Shown here one piece after another: positions 27,058 to 35,879 of a DNA stretch of 64,000 nt. Under the pieces are notes generated by a model. It made no database searches, was not told the origin of the DNA, and saw only the letters and a list, made by a program, of their open reading frames with translations. The position numbers and the translations under genes were made by a program. How positions within the stretch are numbered: position 1 is the first letter of the stretch; each line of letters opens with the position of its first letter. The DNA lies in NCBI GenBank assembly GCA_002347685.1, contig DDWS01000056.1, positions 1-64,000 of the forward strand. Direction: 5' to 3'. Source of the DNA: Syntrophaceae bacterium UBA2280. GTDB lineage: Bacteria > Desulfobacterota > Syntrophia > Syntrophales > Smithellaceae.

Positions 27058-27825
27058 TCACCAGATGCTGTATCCGCCGTCGATGTACAGAACGGCGCCG
27101 GTCATATAATCAGAGGCTCTGGAAGCCAGAAACAATGTGGCGCCGACAATCTCCTCGGGTTTGCCAAACCGCTTGAAAGGGATCTTGAACTTCAGAAACT
27201 TCAGGTGCGATTCATCTTCACGTGCCTCGGCGGTCATTTCCGTTTCAAAATAACCGGGAGCGATGCAATTGATGTTGAGTCCGTAAGGTGCCCATTCGAG
27301 GGCCAATGCTCTGGTCATATGAGCAATCCCCGCTTTGGAAACACAGTAAGGCATGGACACCCCTGAAACCATATGCCCCAGCACGGAACCGATATTGATA
27401 ATTTTCCCCCTGCGCTGTTTGATCATGCTCCTGGCAACCGATTTACAGACAAGAAAGGCGGACTTCAGGTTGGTGTTCAATACATCGTTCCAATCCTCGA
27501 TATCCGTTTCCATTGTTTTTTTCATCGGGGCAATACCCGCGTTGTTGATGAGAATGTCCACCCGGCCATACCGATCCATAACCTGAGCGACCATTTGTTC
27601 GATACTCTGCGGGTTTTTTACATCGACCGGCACAGCGATCGCCTGACCGCCTTTTTTAATGATTTCGTTCGTTGTTTCTTCAATCAGACTGACCGTCCTG
27701 CTGGCCACAACGACCTTCGCGCCACATGCAGCCAGGCCCAATGCCATGGCCCGCCCCAGGCCTTTGCTGCCTCCGGTAACAATGGCAACTTCGTCAACCA
27801 CTTTGAAATGATCCAGATACTCCAT
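27058..27825 (-). CDS. Short-chain dehydrogenase/reductase
   Basis: Classical SDR of 255 aa. Cofactor site TGGSKGLG (17-24), structural NNAG (94-97), catalytic N119, S147, Y160 and K164 (YCVSK) are all present, so it should be active as an NAD(P)H-dependent alcohol/ketone oxidoreductase. A 3-hydroxyacyl-CoA dehydrogenase or similar step next to abfD would make sense, but the substrate is not shown by sequence. First gene of the unit that leads to the acyl-CoA dehydrogenase fragment and abfD. Confidence 0.88.
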   Translation of the reverse strand: MEYLDHFKVVDEVAIVTGGSKGLGRAMALGLAACGAKVVVASRTVSLIEETTNEIIKKGGQAIAVPVDVKNPQSIEQMVAQVMDRYGRVDILINNAGIAPMKKTMETDIEDWNDVLNTNLKSAFLVCKSVARSMIKQRRGKIINIGSVLGHMVSGVSMPYCVSKAGIAHMTRALALEWAPYGLNINCIAPGYFETEMTAEAREDESHLKFLKFKIPFKRFGKPEEIVGATLFLASRASDYMTGAVLYIDGGYSIW

Positions 27826-27902
27826 TTATTTACTCCTCCACGCGGACCAGATGCACTCTTTTCGCTGTTAATGATGGCGACAGCCTTTCGAGCCATCGTA
27901 TT

Positions 27903-27918
27903 TGCATTCCCCGTGCCA
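27903..27918 (-). promoter_or_regulatory. Sigma-54 (-24/-12) promoter for the SDR-abfD unit
   Basis: Read on the minus strand the site is TGGCACGGGGAATGCA. The -24 GG and -12 GC are 10 bases apart, as required, and 14 of the consensus positions agree except TT, which is AT. It lies 78 bases before the SDR start codon and about 100 bases from the palindrome at 28016-28048. Confidence 0.75.
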
Positions 27919-28015
27919 CTTCTTAAAACATCATTGTCTTATATCTATGTACTTGAAATAGAATAGAAATAGAAGAAACTGCTTTTTTGTTTTGCTTTTT
28001 ACTTTTAAAGATAAT

Positions 28016-28048
28016 CTCACTATGATACAAGTGTTGTATCATAGTGAG
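28016..28048. promoter_or_regulatory. 33-base perfect palindrome, likely activator binding site
   Basis: CTCACTATGATACAA, a GTG centre, and the exact inverted copy. It lies between the divergent SDR and sigma-54 activator genes, about 98 bases upstream of the -24/-12 promoter and 55 bases before the activator start, the classic geometry of an upstream activating sequence that may also autoregulate the activator. Confidence 0.75.
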
Positions 28049-28103
28049 ACATTATAATTTAACATGTCTCTATTTGGCACAGGAATGATACGGAAGGAAA
28101 AAT

Positions 28104-30119
28104 ATGGCACCCCTTGAAGAAAAGAAACGGCAGAAGGTATCTGTTGAAAGCACGCAGATCAACTATAATGAAAAATTCCAACGCACCATGAAGGAATGGA
28201 AAAAATTCATAGACGGACGTTCCAATATCGACAGCACCATCATTCCCGATGAAATCCTTCACTCATGGAACCGCTGTAAAAGAAGCGATGTCGATCCCGG
28301 CAAGGCGGTCATCAACGATGTCCTGAGCGCTGATCAGTTGAGGGAAATGCAAAACAGAAACAAAGAGCTGATCACCATCAGCCGGCCGTTCATGAGACAT
28401 CTCTATAAATATGTTGAAGGCTCCGAATTTATCGTTGTTCTGTTCAACCATGAAGGCTATCTCCTGGAAATAATCGGAGATGAGAATGTCATCAACCACG
28501 TCACGAGAGGCAATTTTGTACCGGGAGCCTATTGGGGAGAAGAGTCGGCCGGGACAAATGGTGTCGGTACGCTTTTGAAAGTGCAAAAACCCATACAAAT
28601 TTTCGGATGTCAGCATTACTGTCGCAATTTCCACAAGGAAACAGCTTCTGCCGCACCGATCTTCAACCCTGAAGGTGAATGTATCGGAGGTCTGGTCATG
28701 ACCGGTCGCTACGATAAGGTGAATCCTCACACGCTGGGGATGACCGTTGCAGCGTCCATGGCGATCGAAAATGAACTCCGGATCAATAAAGCCCTGATTG
28801 AAGCCCACGTAGCCAACAGCTACCAGAAAACCGTCATATCCTCCATTCCGGAAGCGCTCATTGCTATAGACAACGACGGTTATATTTCTTTAATCAATGA
28901 TAATGCCAGAAAGATGCTTTCACTGCGCGTCCGCTGGGACGGGCAGAAAGACATTCGCGAAGTGTTGGGTGAAAAAAACAACTATTTCTTCAAACTGATC
29001 GAAAATAACGAAACCCTCACCGACACTGAAGTCCGAATCTTTTCCAACAATGAAGCAAACGATTTTACGATGACCTGCAATCCCATTTTGTCGGCAGCCG
29101 GAGAGATTATGGGGAAAATTATTATTCTCAATGAAATCAAGCGGGCGAAAATGCTGGTCACCAACATGATCGGCGCCAAAGCGAACTTGCGCTTCGAAGA
29201 TATCTGCGGGTTGAATGTGAAATTTCTGGAAACCGTCAGACAGGCCCGGATGGTTTCTCAAAGCATTTCCAACGTCCTTCTGCTCGGAGAAAGCGGTACG
29301 GGTAAAGATATTTTCGCCCAGGCCATTCACAACGCCAGTAAACGCCGGAACGGTCCTTATGTGGCCATCAACTGTGCGGCCATTCCCCGGGATTTAATCA
29401 CCAGTGAGCTTTTCGGGTATGAGGAGGGCTCCTTCACGGGCTCGCGCCGGGGAGGAAACCAGGGAAAGTTCGAGCTCGCTGACGGTGGAACCATATTTCT
29501 CGATGAGATAGCGGAAACCCCGTTGGAACTGCAAGCTGTTTTGCTGAGGGTAGTAGAGGATAAATCCATCGTGCGAATTGGAGGATCACGAATCCGCTCT
29601 GTCGATGTTCGGATCATTTTTGCCACAAACCGAGACCTGAAGGAAGAGGTGCGCAAGGGAAATTTCCGGGAAGATCTATACTATCGCGCCAATGTCTTTT
29701 CCCTGAAGGTCATTCCGTTACGGGAAAGACCTGATGATATTCCCCTGCTTGTTGAATCCTTCGTAAATAAATACAGTAAATTAATAGATAAGAGTATCGA
29801 TCGTATCGATGATGAGGTCATCGGTGCTTTCATGAGATATTCCTGGCCCGGAAACGTCCGTGAGCTTCAAAATGTCATTGAGCGGATGATGAACTATTCT
29901 CAAACCAGCGAACTGACCGCTGATCTCATTCCGGAAGAAATCCTACATTTCCAGAAGCAGACTGTAATTGCCGGTGAGGAGTTTGAGGCGGCCAAAGACA
30001 TTGAGCGCCAGATGATTGCCAAAATGCTGAATTTGAATTTGTCCAAAAGCGAAATGATCAAGAAGTTAAAAATATCGCGCAGCACTCTTTACCGGAAAAT
30101 AGAACGCTATAATCTATAA
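28104..30119 (+). CDS. Sigma-54 dependent activator, AcoR-like (GAF-PAS-AAA-Fis)
   Basis: Enhancer-binding protein of 671 aa. Order: N-terminal GAF sensor (about 60-230, GEESAGTNGVGT), a PAS segment (about 245-345), an AAA+ domain with Walker A GESGTGKD (about 395), and a Fis-type helix-turn-helix at the end (SKSEMIKKLKISRSTLYRKI). The sigma-54 contact loop reads GSFTGS rather than GAFTGA (about 442-447). It is divergent from the SDR-abfD genes, which have a -24/-12 promoter and a palindrome at the right distance, so it most likely senses a metabolite of that pathway and switches the unit on. Confidence 0.88.
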   Translation: MAPLEEKKRQKVSVESTQINYNEKFQRTMKEWKKFIDGRSNIDSTIIPDEILHSWNRCKRSDVDPGKAVINDVLSADQLREMQNRNKELITISRPFMRHLYKYVEGSEFIVVLFNHEGYLLEIIGDENVINHVTRGNFVPGAYWGEESAGTNGVGTLLKVQKPIQIFGCQHYCRNFHKETASAAPIFNPEGECIGGLVMTGRYDKVNPHTLGMTVAASMAIENELRINKALIEAHVANSYQKTVISSIPEALIAIDNDGYISLINDNARKMLSLRVRWDGQKDIREVLGEKNNYFFKLIENNETLTDTEVRIFSNNEANDFTMTCNPILSAAGEIMGKIIILNEIKRAKMLVTNMIGAKANLRFEDICGLNVKFLETVRQARMVSQSISNVLLLGESGTGKDIFAQAIHNASKRRNGPYVAINCAAIPRDLITSELFGYEEGSFTGSRRGGNQGKFELADGGTIFLDEIAETPLELQAVLLRVVEDKSIVRIGGSRIRSVDVRIIFATNRDLKEEVRKGNFREDLYYRANVFSLKVIPLRERPDDIPLLVESFVNKYSKLIDKSIDRIDDEVIGAFMRYSWPGNVRELQNVIERMMNYSQTSELTADLIPEEILHFQKQTVIAGEEFEAAKDIERQMIAKMLNLNLSKSEMIKKLKISRSTLYRKIERYNL

Positions 30120-30430
30120 TCGTCGGAAAACCAGGAACATAGCAGGAACATAGGGGACATCCTATAATGTTCCCTATAGCCTTCAATCTGCTCGTACAGG
30201 ATTTGTCGCAATTTGCTCTCACCCAGATCAATAACTTCCTCAATTCTGAAGAGCAGGAGGAATATCTGCGGAAGATGGTGCTGACCAAAGCGGTAATTGA
30301 TCCGGCAAGAGAAAAACGGTTGTGGGAGGAACATGTTTCACCGCTCAACGGTGCATACGAAATGAATCCCTGAAAGCTTAAGCAGGTGAAGTGTGGCTTC
30401 CGGCAGGCCCAGTAACCGATAGACAAACAA
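30120..30430. repeat. Intergenic stretch with short direct and border repeats
   Basis: 311 bases between convergent genes. AGGAACATAG occurs twice in tandem (30133 and 30144), followed by AGGGGACATCCTATAATGTT at 30152, related to the repeat at 24917-24935. A 68-codon open frame at 30167-30373 exists, but it has no ribosome binding site and no known relatives that I recognise; I do not call it a gene. No terminator is obvious. Confidence 0.4.
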
Positions 30431-31888
30431 TCACTTGGCAGAAACATGATCTCTCATTTTGTAATACGCGATGACCGCCGCAATGGATCTGGCCGCGCGG
30501 TCGGGGTCCTGATAGATCGGAACGCCCAGTTCCAGGAGATTCCGGACCATTTGTTCCTGGAGGCTCCGGTAGGTAAACCCGACGATCGGTTTGTCATACG
30601 TCCGGGTAAGACTAAAGAACGCATCCGTTTGCTGTTTGATCAGTTTTTCGCCTTCCGCCGCAATCGACTCCGCCGGCACTCCCAAATCACGCATGACCCG
30701 ATCAATAAAGATCCCGGGAGACAAAAAGTAAACCATCAGCATATCGGCGTTTTCTTCCTGAAGCAAAACATCGGGAATTTTGTAAAAATCATCCATCGGG
30801 TTTTTGCTGAAGGTCATGTCCACGGGGTTGGCGGTGCTGGCCGTCTGCGGAATCAGCGGCTTCAGCTTTTCGAGCGTCTGGGCCGATAGCGACGGTAGTG
30901 TCAGACCCGCACGCCCGCAGGAATCAGCCGCTGTTGCGCCCGGCCCACCGGAATGGGTCTGGATGATGACCCTGTTTCCCCTTGGACGGGGCAATGTGCC
31001 CAAGGCAAGCGAGTAATCAAAAAGCTCCGACAGGGTATGGGCCCGGATGATTCCACACTGTTTGAACACACCATCGTAAATTTCATTGGGACCCGACATG
31101 GAGCCTGTGTGGGAAAATCCCGCGCGCCTCCCCGCTTCGGAACCGCCCACATAAAGGGCAACGATGGGTTTGTGTGGCGTGATGGCCCTGGCCGTCTCGA
31201 TAAACTTCTCCCCCCGGGCAATGCCTTCCACGTATAGGGCGATGACCCTGGTATTCGGGCAGGCGCCCAGATATTCCATGCAGTCCACAATATCGATATT
31301 CGCTTCGTTTCCGACACTCAACGCGGCGCTGAAACCCATACCATGGCGGTGGAGATAGTTGAACATCTGTGTAATAAAACTCCCGCTCTGTGAAGCAAGT
31401 CCGACAAAACCGGGAGGACCTTCCGCCGTAATGGGTGTGGGATTCAGCTTCAAATGAGGATTGGCGACACCCAGGCAGTTCGGCCCGAGAAAACGGATGC
31501 CGTAACGGTCGGCTATGGCTTCCAGATCCTTTTGCAGCCGGGCGCCTTCGGGTCCGGCTTCCCTGAATCCACCGGACACCACAATGGCCTGCTTCACACC
31601 TTTCCGGCCACAGGCTTCCAGGGTATCGCAGACGACCTCCGTGGGAAGGACGATAATCGCCAGGTCCGGGACTTCAGGAAGGGAGGGAACATCCGGATAG
31701 GCTCTAAGCCCTCTGACTTCCTGTTCGGTTTGATGGACAGGATAGATCGCACCTTCATATCCCAGGGCCTGCACTGAGGAAAGCATGATGGATCCCATGC
31801 GGGAAAAATTATTGGAGGCGCCGAAAAACGCGATGCTCCGGGGGTTGACGATTCGATAAAGAGGGCTTTCATGAATTGAACGGATCAT
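30431..31888 (-). CDS. Acyl-CoA synthetase (ADP-forming), alpha-type subunit
   Basis: CoA-binding and CoA-ligase domains of an NDP-forming acetate/acyl-CoA ligase (485 aa). The N-terminal Rossmann CoA-binding domain has IAFFGASNNFSRMG, the ligase domain has LASQSGSF, and H260 in FSHTGSMSG is the expected phosphohistidine. The ATP-grasp beta subunit is not fused and not in the window, so a partner elsewhere is needed. It would allow ATP formation from an acyl-CoA, or CoA activation of an acid such as 4-hydroxybutyrate; the island next door makes that substrate attractive but unproven. Confidence 0.87.
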   Translation of the reverse strand: MIRSIHESPLYRIVNPRSIAFFGASNNFSRMGSIMLSSVQALGYEGAIYPVHQTEQEVRGLRAYPDVPSLPEVPDLAIIVLPTEVVCDTLEACGRKGVKQAIVVSGGFREAGPEGARLQKDLEAIADRYGIRFLGPNCLGVANPHLKLNPTPITAEGPPGFVGLASQSGSFITQMFNYLHRHGMGFSAALSVGNEANIDIVDCMEYLGACPNTRVIALYVEGIARGEKFIETARAITPHKPIVALYVGGSEAGRRAGFSHTGSMSGPNEIYDGVFKQCGIIRAHTLSELFDYSLALGTLPRPRGNRVIIQTHSGGPGATAADSCGRAGLTLPSLSAQTLEKLKPLIPQTASTANPVDMTFSKNPMDDFYKIPDVLLQEENADMLMVYFLSPGIFIDRVMRDLGVPAESIAAEGEKLIKQQTDAFFSLTRTYDKPIVGFTYRSLQEQMVRNLLELGVPIYQDPDRAARSIAAVIAYYKMRDHVSAK

Positions 31889-32169
31889 TTATATTTTTTC
31901 CTTTTATTCAGAATTGCATTCATTGACGCCGTTGGTAGCAGATTACACGGCATTTTTCAATACGCTTGTTTTCCGTAATACCGAAGGAAATCAATATTTC
32001 CAGAAAGACCTGATTTAAGAAGGATTCGCGGAGCCGACACGTTAAATGAGGCCATTGAACCTGTAAGGTGACAAGAGGATGAATACTTTACTCCTGATGT
32101 TTCAAGAACGGGAGGCGATTCATCTTAATCAACACAGAGAATCCATCGGCTCTCTGCAACTTGAATCCG

Positions 32170-33456
32170 TCAGACAACGCCATCATCCGGGATTTGACCG
32201 CCAAGACTCATCTGCACCTGGTTTCTTCCTTGTTCTTTTGCCTTGTACAGGGCCTTGTCGGCCAGTTCGACAAGAACGCTTTGATTCATTCCGGCTTGCG
32301 GCGTCAGGCTGGATACGCCGACGCTTATGGTCACATATGACGATACCCGTGAATGATCATGGGTGAGCTTTTCTTCTTCGACACTTTGCCGGATGCTTTC
32401 GGCGATCTGGCAGGCACTTTCCTCAGAGGTGTTCGAAAGCAGCACCACAAACTCTTCCCCGCCATAGCGGGCGCAACAATCGTGCGGCCGGCGGATTTTT
32501 TCATGGATGACAGCGGCAATTTTCTGGAGACAGACATCTCCGGCCTGGTGACCGTAATGATCGTTGTATGCCTTAAAGTCATCCACATCAAGAAAAAGCA
32601 GGGACAGAGGGGTCCTGTAGTCGACAGCCATCCGCCACTCCCTGTCCAGGCAGGCATCAAAGTGCCTGCGGTTGGCAAGGCCCGTCAGAACGTCGGAAGA
32701 AGAAAGGTGCTCCAGTTCCGCTTTGGACATTTCCAGCCGGATGGTCTCGATTTCAGCCAGAAGCGCGCGCAGGTAATCCACGCGACGGTCGTTTTCCATC
32801 TGATAGTTGGCAATCAGGCTGATGATGATGGCGGAGAACAAAACAACACTGCTGTTGACCATCACCGGCGGCGGCATCGGCTCAATCCGGGTTACGGTCA
32901 GCACATAGAGGAGGAAGATCAGCCATGAAACACTGAATGCGTGCCAGAACCTCAACCGGACAACAATGCTGCCGAACATGACAATCAGGATGATGCCTGT
33001 ATGGTAGTGCACCACATTGGGATGCTGGCTCAAACCCAGGATGTAGATGATGCTTGCGGCGCTGATGAGAATAAGAAAGTCTGCAATCAGGTCGAGGTGG
33101 CGGATGAATGCCGGCATGCGTATCACCACCATACAAATGATCATCAAGGGCGTCACAATGCCCAGCCGGATCTTCCAGGCCGCCCTGTAAACATCGGGAA
33201 GCATTTCCAGGTCGGTAATCAAGAAAAGGTTGTACATAAAGACGGCAATGATGATCATGATAAAGAAACGATTCTTGCGAGCTTCGCGGGTATCGGCAAG
33301 AAATCGTTTTTCAATCAGGGGTTTGAAAAAAAGGAACGGAAAACCTTGTTGCAGACATTGTTTGATGTCCGTCTCCAGATTCAGGAGGTCTCTGCGATAA
33401 TGATCAACGGCCAAAGCAAAACCTCTCTTTCTCGCCATGTTCAGGTTGGAATGCAT
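32170..33456 (-). CDS. Membrane-bound diguanylate cyclase (GGDEF)
   Basis: Makes cyclic di-GMP from two GTP. The 428-aa protein has a soluble N-terminal segment, about six transmembrane helices (residues about 65-225), a short coiled coil and a C-terminal GGDEF domain with the active-site RYGGEEF and the product-inhibition I-site RPHD five residues before it. DLTGLANRR type signature appears as DVLTGLANRRHFD. The signal sensed by the membrane part is not known. Single gene. The 281 bases between it and the synthetase gene carry no feature beyond a 16-base palindrome at 31986-32001. Confidence 0.92.
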   Translation of the reverse strand: MHSNLNMARKRGFALAVDHYRRDLLNLETDIKQCLQQGFPFLFFKPLIEKRFLADTREARKNRFFIMIIIAVFMYNLFLITDLEMLPDVYRAAWKIRLGIVTPLMIICMVVIRMPAFIRHLDLIADFLILISAASIIYILGLSQHPNVVHYHTGIILIVMFGSIVVRLRFWHAFSVSWLIFLLYVLTVTRIEPMPPPVMVNSSVVLFSAIIISLIANYQMENDRRVDYLRALLAEIETIRLEMSKAELEHLSSSDVLTGLANRRHFDACLDREWRMAVDYRTPLSLLFLDVDDFKAYNDHYGHQAGDVCLQKIAAVIHEKIRRPHDCCARYGGEEFVVLLSNTSEESACQIAESIRQSVEEEKLTHDHSRVSSYVTISVGVSSLTPQAGMNQSVLVELADKALYKAKEQGRNQVQMSLGGQIPDDGVV

Positions 33457-33685
33457 CCAATCCCGTCATTCCCCCGCCTTGCGCTGTCATGACCTACCAC
33501 CCTTAAACGGGATTTCAACGTAGCACATAATCGGGCAAATCGTAAATGCAATGATTGAAATGTCCCTCACCCCTCAGCCCGCACCCCTCATCCGGCAGGC
33601 ATCTTCTCCCTTCCGGCGGATTCCATCTTGACGCGGCAGGTCTTTTCGAGTAGTTGTTTTGCACCATCAAACATGGAGGACCCTC

Positions 33686-34813
33686 ATGAACCACGCAAAC
33701 CTTTTCCGATGGATCTTGTGCGCCATCTTTTTTTTCGCCTTTATCCCTTTTAGCTTCGCGCAAAAAGCAGACACCATTAAAATCGGCATTGCCGGCGCCC
33801 ACACAGGCGATCTGGCCTCTTATGGCCTGCCCACGGTCCGTGCAGCCGAACTGATTGCCGGGAAAGTAAACGCTCAGGGCGGCATCCTGGGCAGAAAAGT
33901 CGAACTGCTGGTGGAAGATGAAGCCTGCAAACCGGAACTGGCCACCAACGTCGCCACAAAGCTGGTTTCCGCCAGGGCGCACGCCGTCATCGGACATATT
34001 TGCAGCGGTGCCACCAAAGCCGCACTGGGTACGTATAAAGACGCGGGCATGATTGTGATCTCCCCTTCGGCAACCAGCCCGGAGCTTACCTATTCCGGCC
34101 AGTACCCCAACTTTCATCGTACCATCGCGCCCGATGACGCCCAGGCCAGATTGGTCGCGGATTTCGCGGTGAAAAACCTTGAACTTAAAAAAATCGCCGT
34201 GATTCACGACAAAGGCGACTATGGCAAAGGCTTCGCGGAATTCGCAAAGAAGTATCTCGAAGAATCCGCGAATACCCAGGTGGTGCTTTATGAAGGCATT
34301 ACCCCCGGCGCGATGGACTATTCCGCAATTGTTCAGAAGATTCGCCACGTCCGCGCGGACGCGGTTGTCTACGGGGGCTACCATCCGGAAGCCGCCTCCA
34401 TCGTTCAACTGATGCGCAGAAGAAACATGAAAACCATTTTCATCTCCGACGACGGCGTGAAAGATCAGACCTTCATCAAAGTGGCAGGCCCGGCCGCCGA
34501 GGGGGTTTACGCCTCCGGCCCGATGGACACGACGAACAATCCTCAAGCCATTGCCGCCATCAACGAACACAAAAAGGCGTACGGCACGGAACCGGGCGCT
34601 TTCTATCTCAACGCCTACAGTGCGATGCTGTCGGTTTTAAACGCGATCAGGCAGGCGAAAACCACAGATTCCGAAGCCGTTCTCAAGGCGCTCAGAGCAC
34701 ACGTCACCGACACGCCGCTGGGAAAAATCAAATATAACAACCAGGGCGACGCGATCGGCGTCGGCTTTTCCATATATCAGGTAAAAAACGGGGTTTATGT
34801 GGAAATGAAATAG
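33686..34813 (+). CDS. livK: Branched-chain amino acid type ABC transporter, substrate-binding protein
   Basis: Periplasmic ligand-binding protein (375 aa) of the LivJ/LivK family: Sec signal peptide (cleavage after SFA), then two lobes starting IKIGIAGAHTGDLASYG. The ATG at 33686 has GGAGG six bases upstream. First gene of a complete LIV-type operon; a large inverted repeat and a smaller stem in the 34829-34900 gap may reduce readthrough so that the binding protein is made in excess. Ligand could be a branched-chain amino acid, amide or aromatic acid. Confidence 0.92.
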   Translation: MNHANLFRWILCAIFFFAFIPFSFAQKADTIKIGIAGAHTGDLASYGLPTVRAAELIAGKVNAQGGILGRKVELLVEDEACKPELATNVATKLVSARAHAVIGHICSGATKAALGTYKDAGMIVISPSATSPELTYSGQYPNFHRTIAPDDAQARLVADFAVKNLELKKIAVIHDKGDYGKGFAEFAKKYLEESANTQVVLYEGITPGAMDYSAIVQKIRHVRADAVVYGGYHPEAASIVQLMRRRNMKTIFISDDGVKDQTFIKVAGPAAEGVYASGPMDTTNNPQAIAAINEHKKAYGTEPGAFYLNAYSAMLSVLNAIRQAKTTDSEAVLKALRAHVTDTPLGKIKYNNQGDAIGVGFSIYQVKNGVYVEMK

Positions 34814-34963
34814 GTTCAGCGACATTCAGGGAGATGATTTCCGCAGCATTGTTTTCATAATAATCTCCCCTGCCCCCCTCTTCAAAACAGAGAGGGCTTA
34901 TCCGGACCCATGAGCAAGGGAAGGGAAAGTTACATACGAGGCGTCAGGCGCAGGCGGCAGACA

Positions 34964-35866
34964 ATGAATTATTTTTGGGACTTATTTTTGGGAGGACTGA
35001 CACGCGGCAGCATTTACGCGCTCATCGCCCTGGGCTACACGATGGTTTACGGCATCCTGCAGCTTATCAATTTCGCCCACGGTGAAATTTACATGATCGC
35101 GGCCTTCACTGCGCTGATTGTTGCCTCTATACTCACGATGCAGGGGCTCACCGGTTTTTCGGTTCTGATTCTTGCAGGTGTCATCGCTATTCTCTACGCC
35201 GCGGCCTATGGTTTCACGGTGGAAAAAATCGCCTACAAACCGCTGCGCCAGGCATCCCGGCTCTCGCCGCTCATCAGCGCCATCGGCATGTCCATCTTTT
35301 TGCAAAACTACGTCATGCTCGCCCAGACATCCGATTTTCTCCCCTTCCCCAACCTGCTGCCGCAATCGGAGTTTCTCGACAGCATCAGTGCGTGGATCGG
35401 CCCTTCCGACTTCATCATCATTGTGACCTCGTCCGTCGTCATGATCGCGCTTTCGCTGCTTTTGAAATTCACGAAAATGGGCAGGGCCATGCGGGCCACG
35501 GCGCAGGACCGGGAGATGGCCATGCTCACCGGTGTGAGCGTCAACCGGATCATCTCGCGCACATTCATTATCGGCTCAGCGCTCGCGGCCATCGGCGGCC
35601 TTCTGATCGCGTCGCATGTCGGCCGGATCAACTTCTACATTGGCTTCAACGCGGGTATTAAGGCGTTTACCGCCGCGGTGCTGGGCGGCATCGGCAGCAT
35701 CCCCGGCGCCATGCTGGGCGGCCTGGTTCTGGGACTGGCGGAAAGCTTCGGCACCGGTTATATTTCCAGCGACTATGAATCCGTCTTCGCGTTTACGATT
35801 CTGATCCTGATCCTGATTCTGAAACCCGACGGCATTCTGGGACGCTCCTCCCAGCAGAAAGTATAG
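34964..35866 (+). CDS. livH: Branched-chain amino acid ABC transporter permease LivH
   Basis: Inner-membrane permease, 300 aa, about eight helices. The N-terminus GLTRGSIYALIALGYTMVYG and FAHGEIYMI are typical of LivH (first shown in parts: GLTRGSIYALIALG). The family EAA-type loop lies near the C-terminal side (GSALAAIGGLLIA). The ATG at 34964 gives the standard family length; an upstream in-frame ATG at 34910 adds 18 charged residues and has no better signal. Confidence 0.93.
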   Translation: MNYFWDLFLGGLTRGSIYALIALGYTMVYGILQLINFAHGEIYMIAAFTALIVASILTMQGLTGFSVLILAGVIAILYAAAYGFTVEKIAYKPLRQASRLSPLISAIGMSIFLQNYVMLAQTSDFLPFPNLLPQSEFLDSISAWIGPSDFIIIVTSSVVMIALSLLLKFTKMGRAMRATAQDREMAMLTGVSVNRIISRTFIIGSALAAIGGLLIASHVGRINFYIGFNAGIKAFTAAVLGGIGSIPGAMLGGLVLGLAESFGTGYISSDYESVFAFTILILILILKPDGILGRSSQQKV

Positions 35867-35879
35867 GGGGGCATCGGAA

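Noticed and set aside
30167..30373. 68-codon frame in the gap after the AcoR-like activator
   Set aside because: No ribosome binding site, no family recognised, and the region is made of short repeats.
33515..34570. 351-codon minus-strand frame
   Set aside because: Antisense to the livK gene; no recognisable domain.
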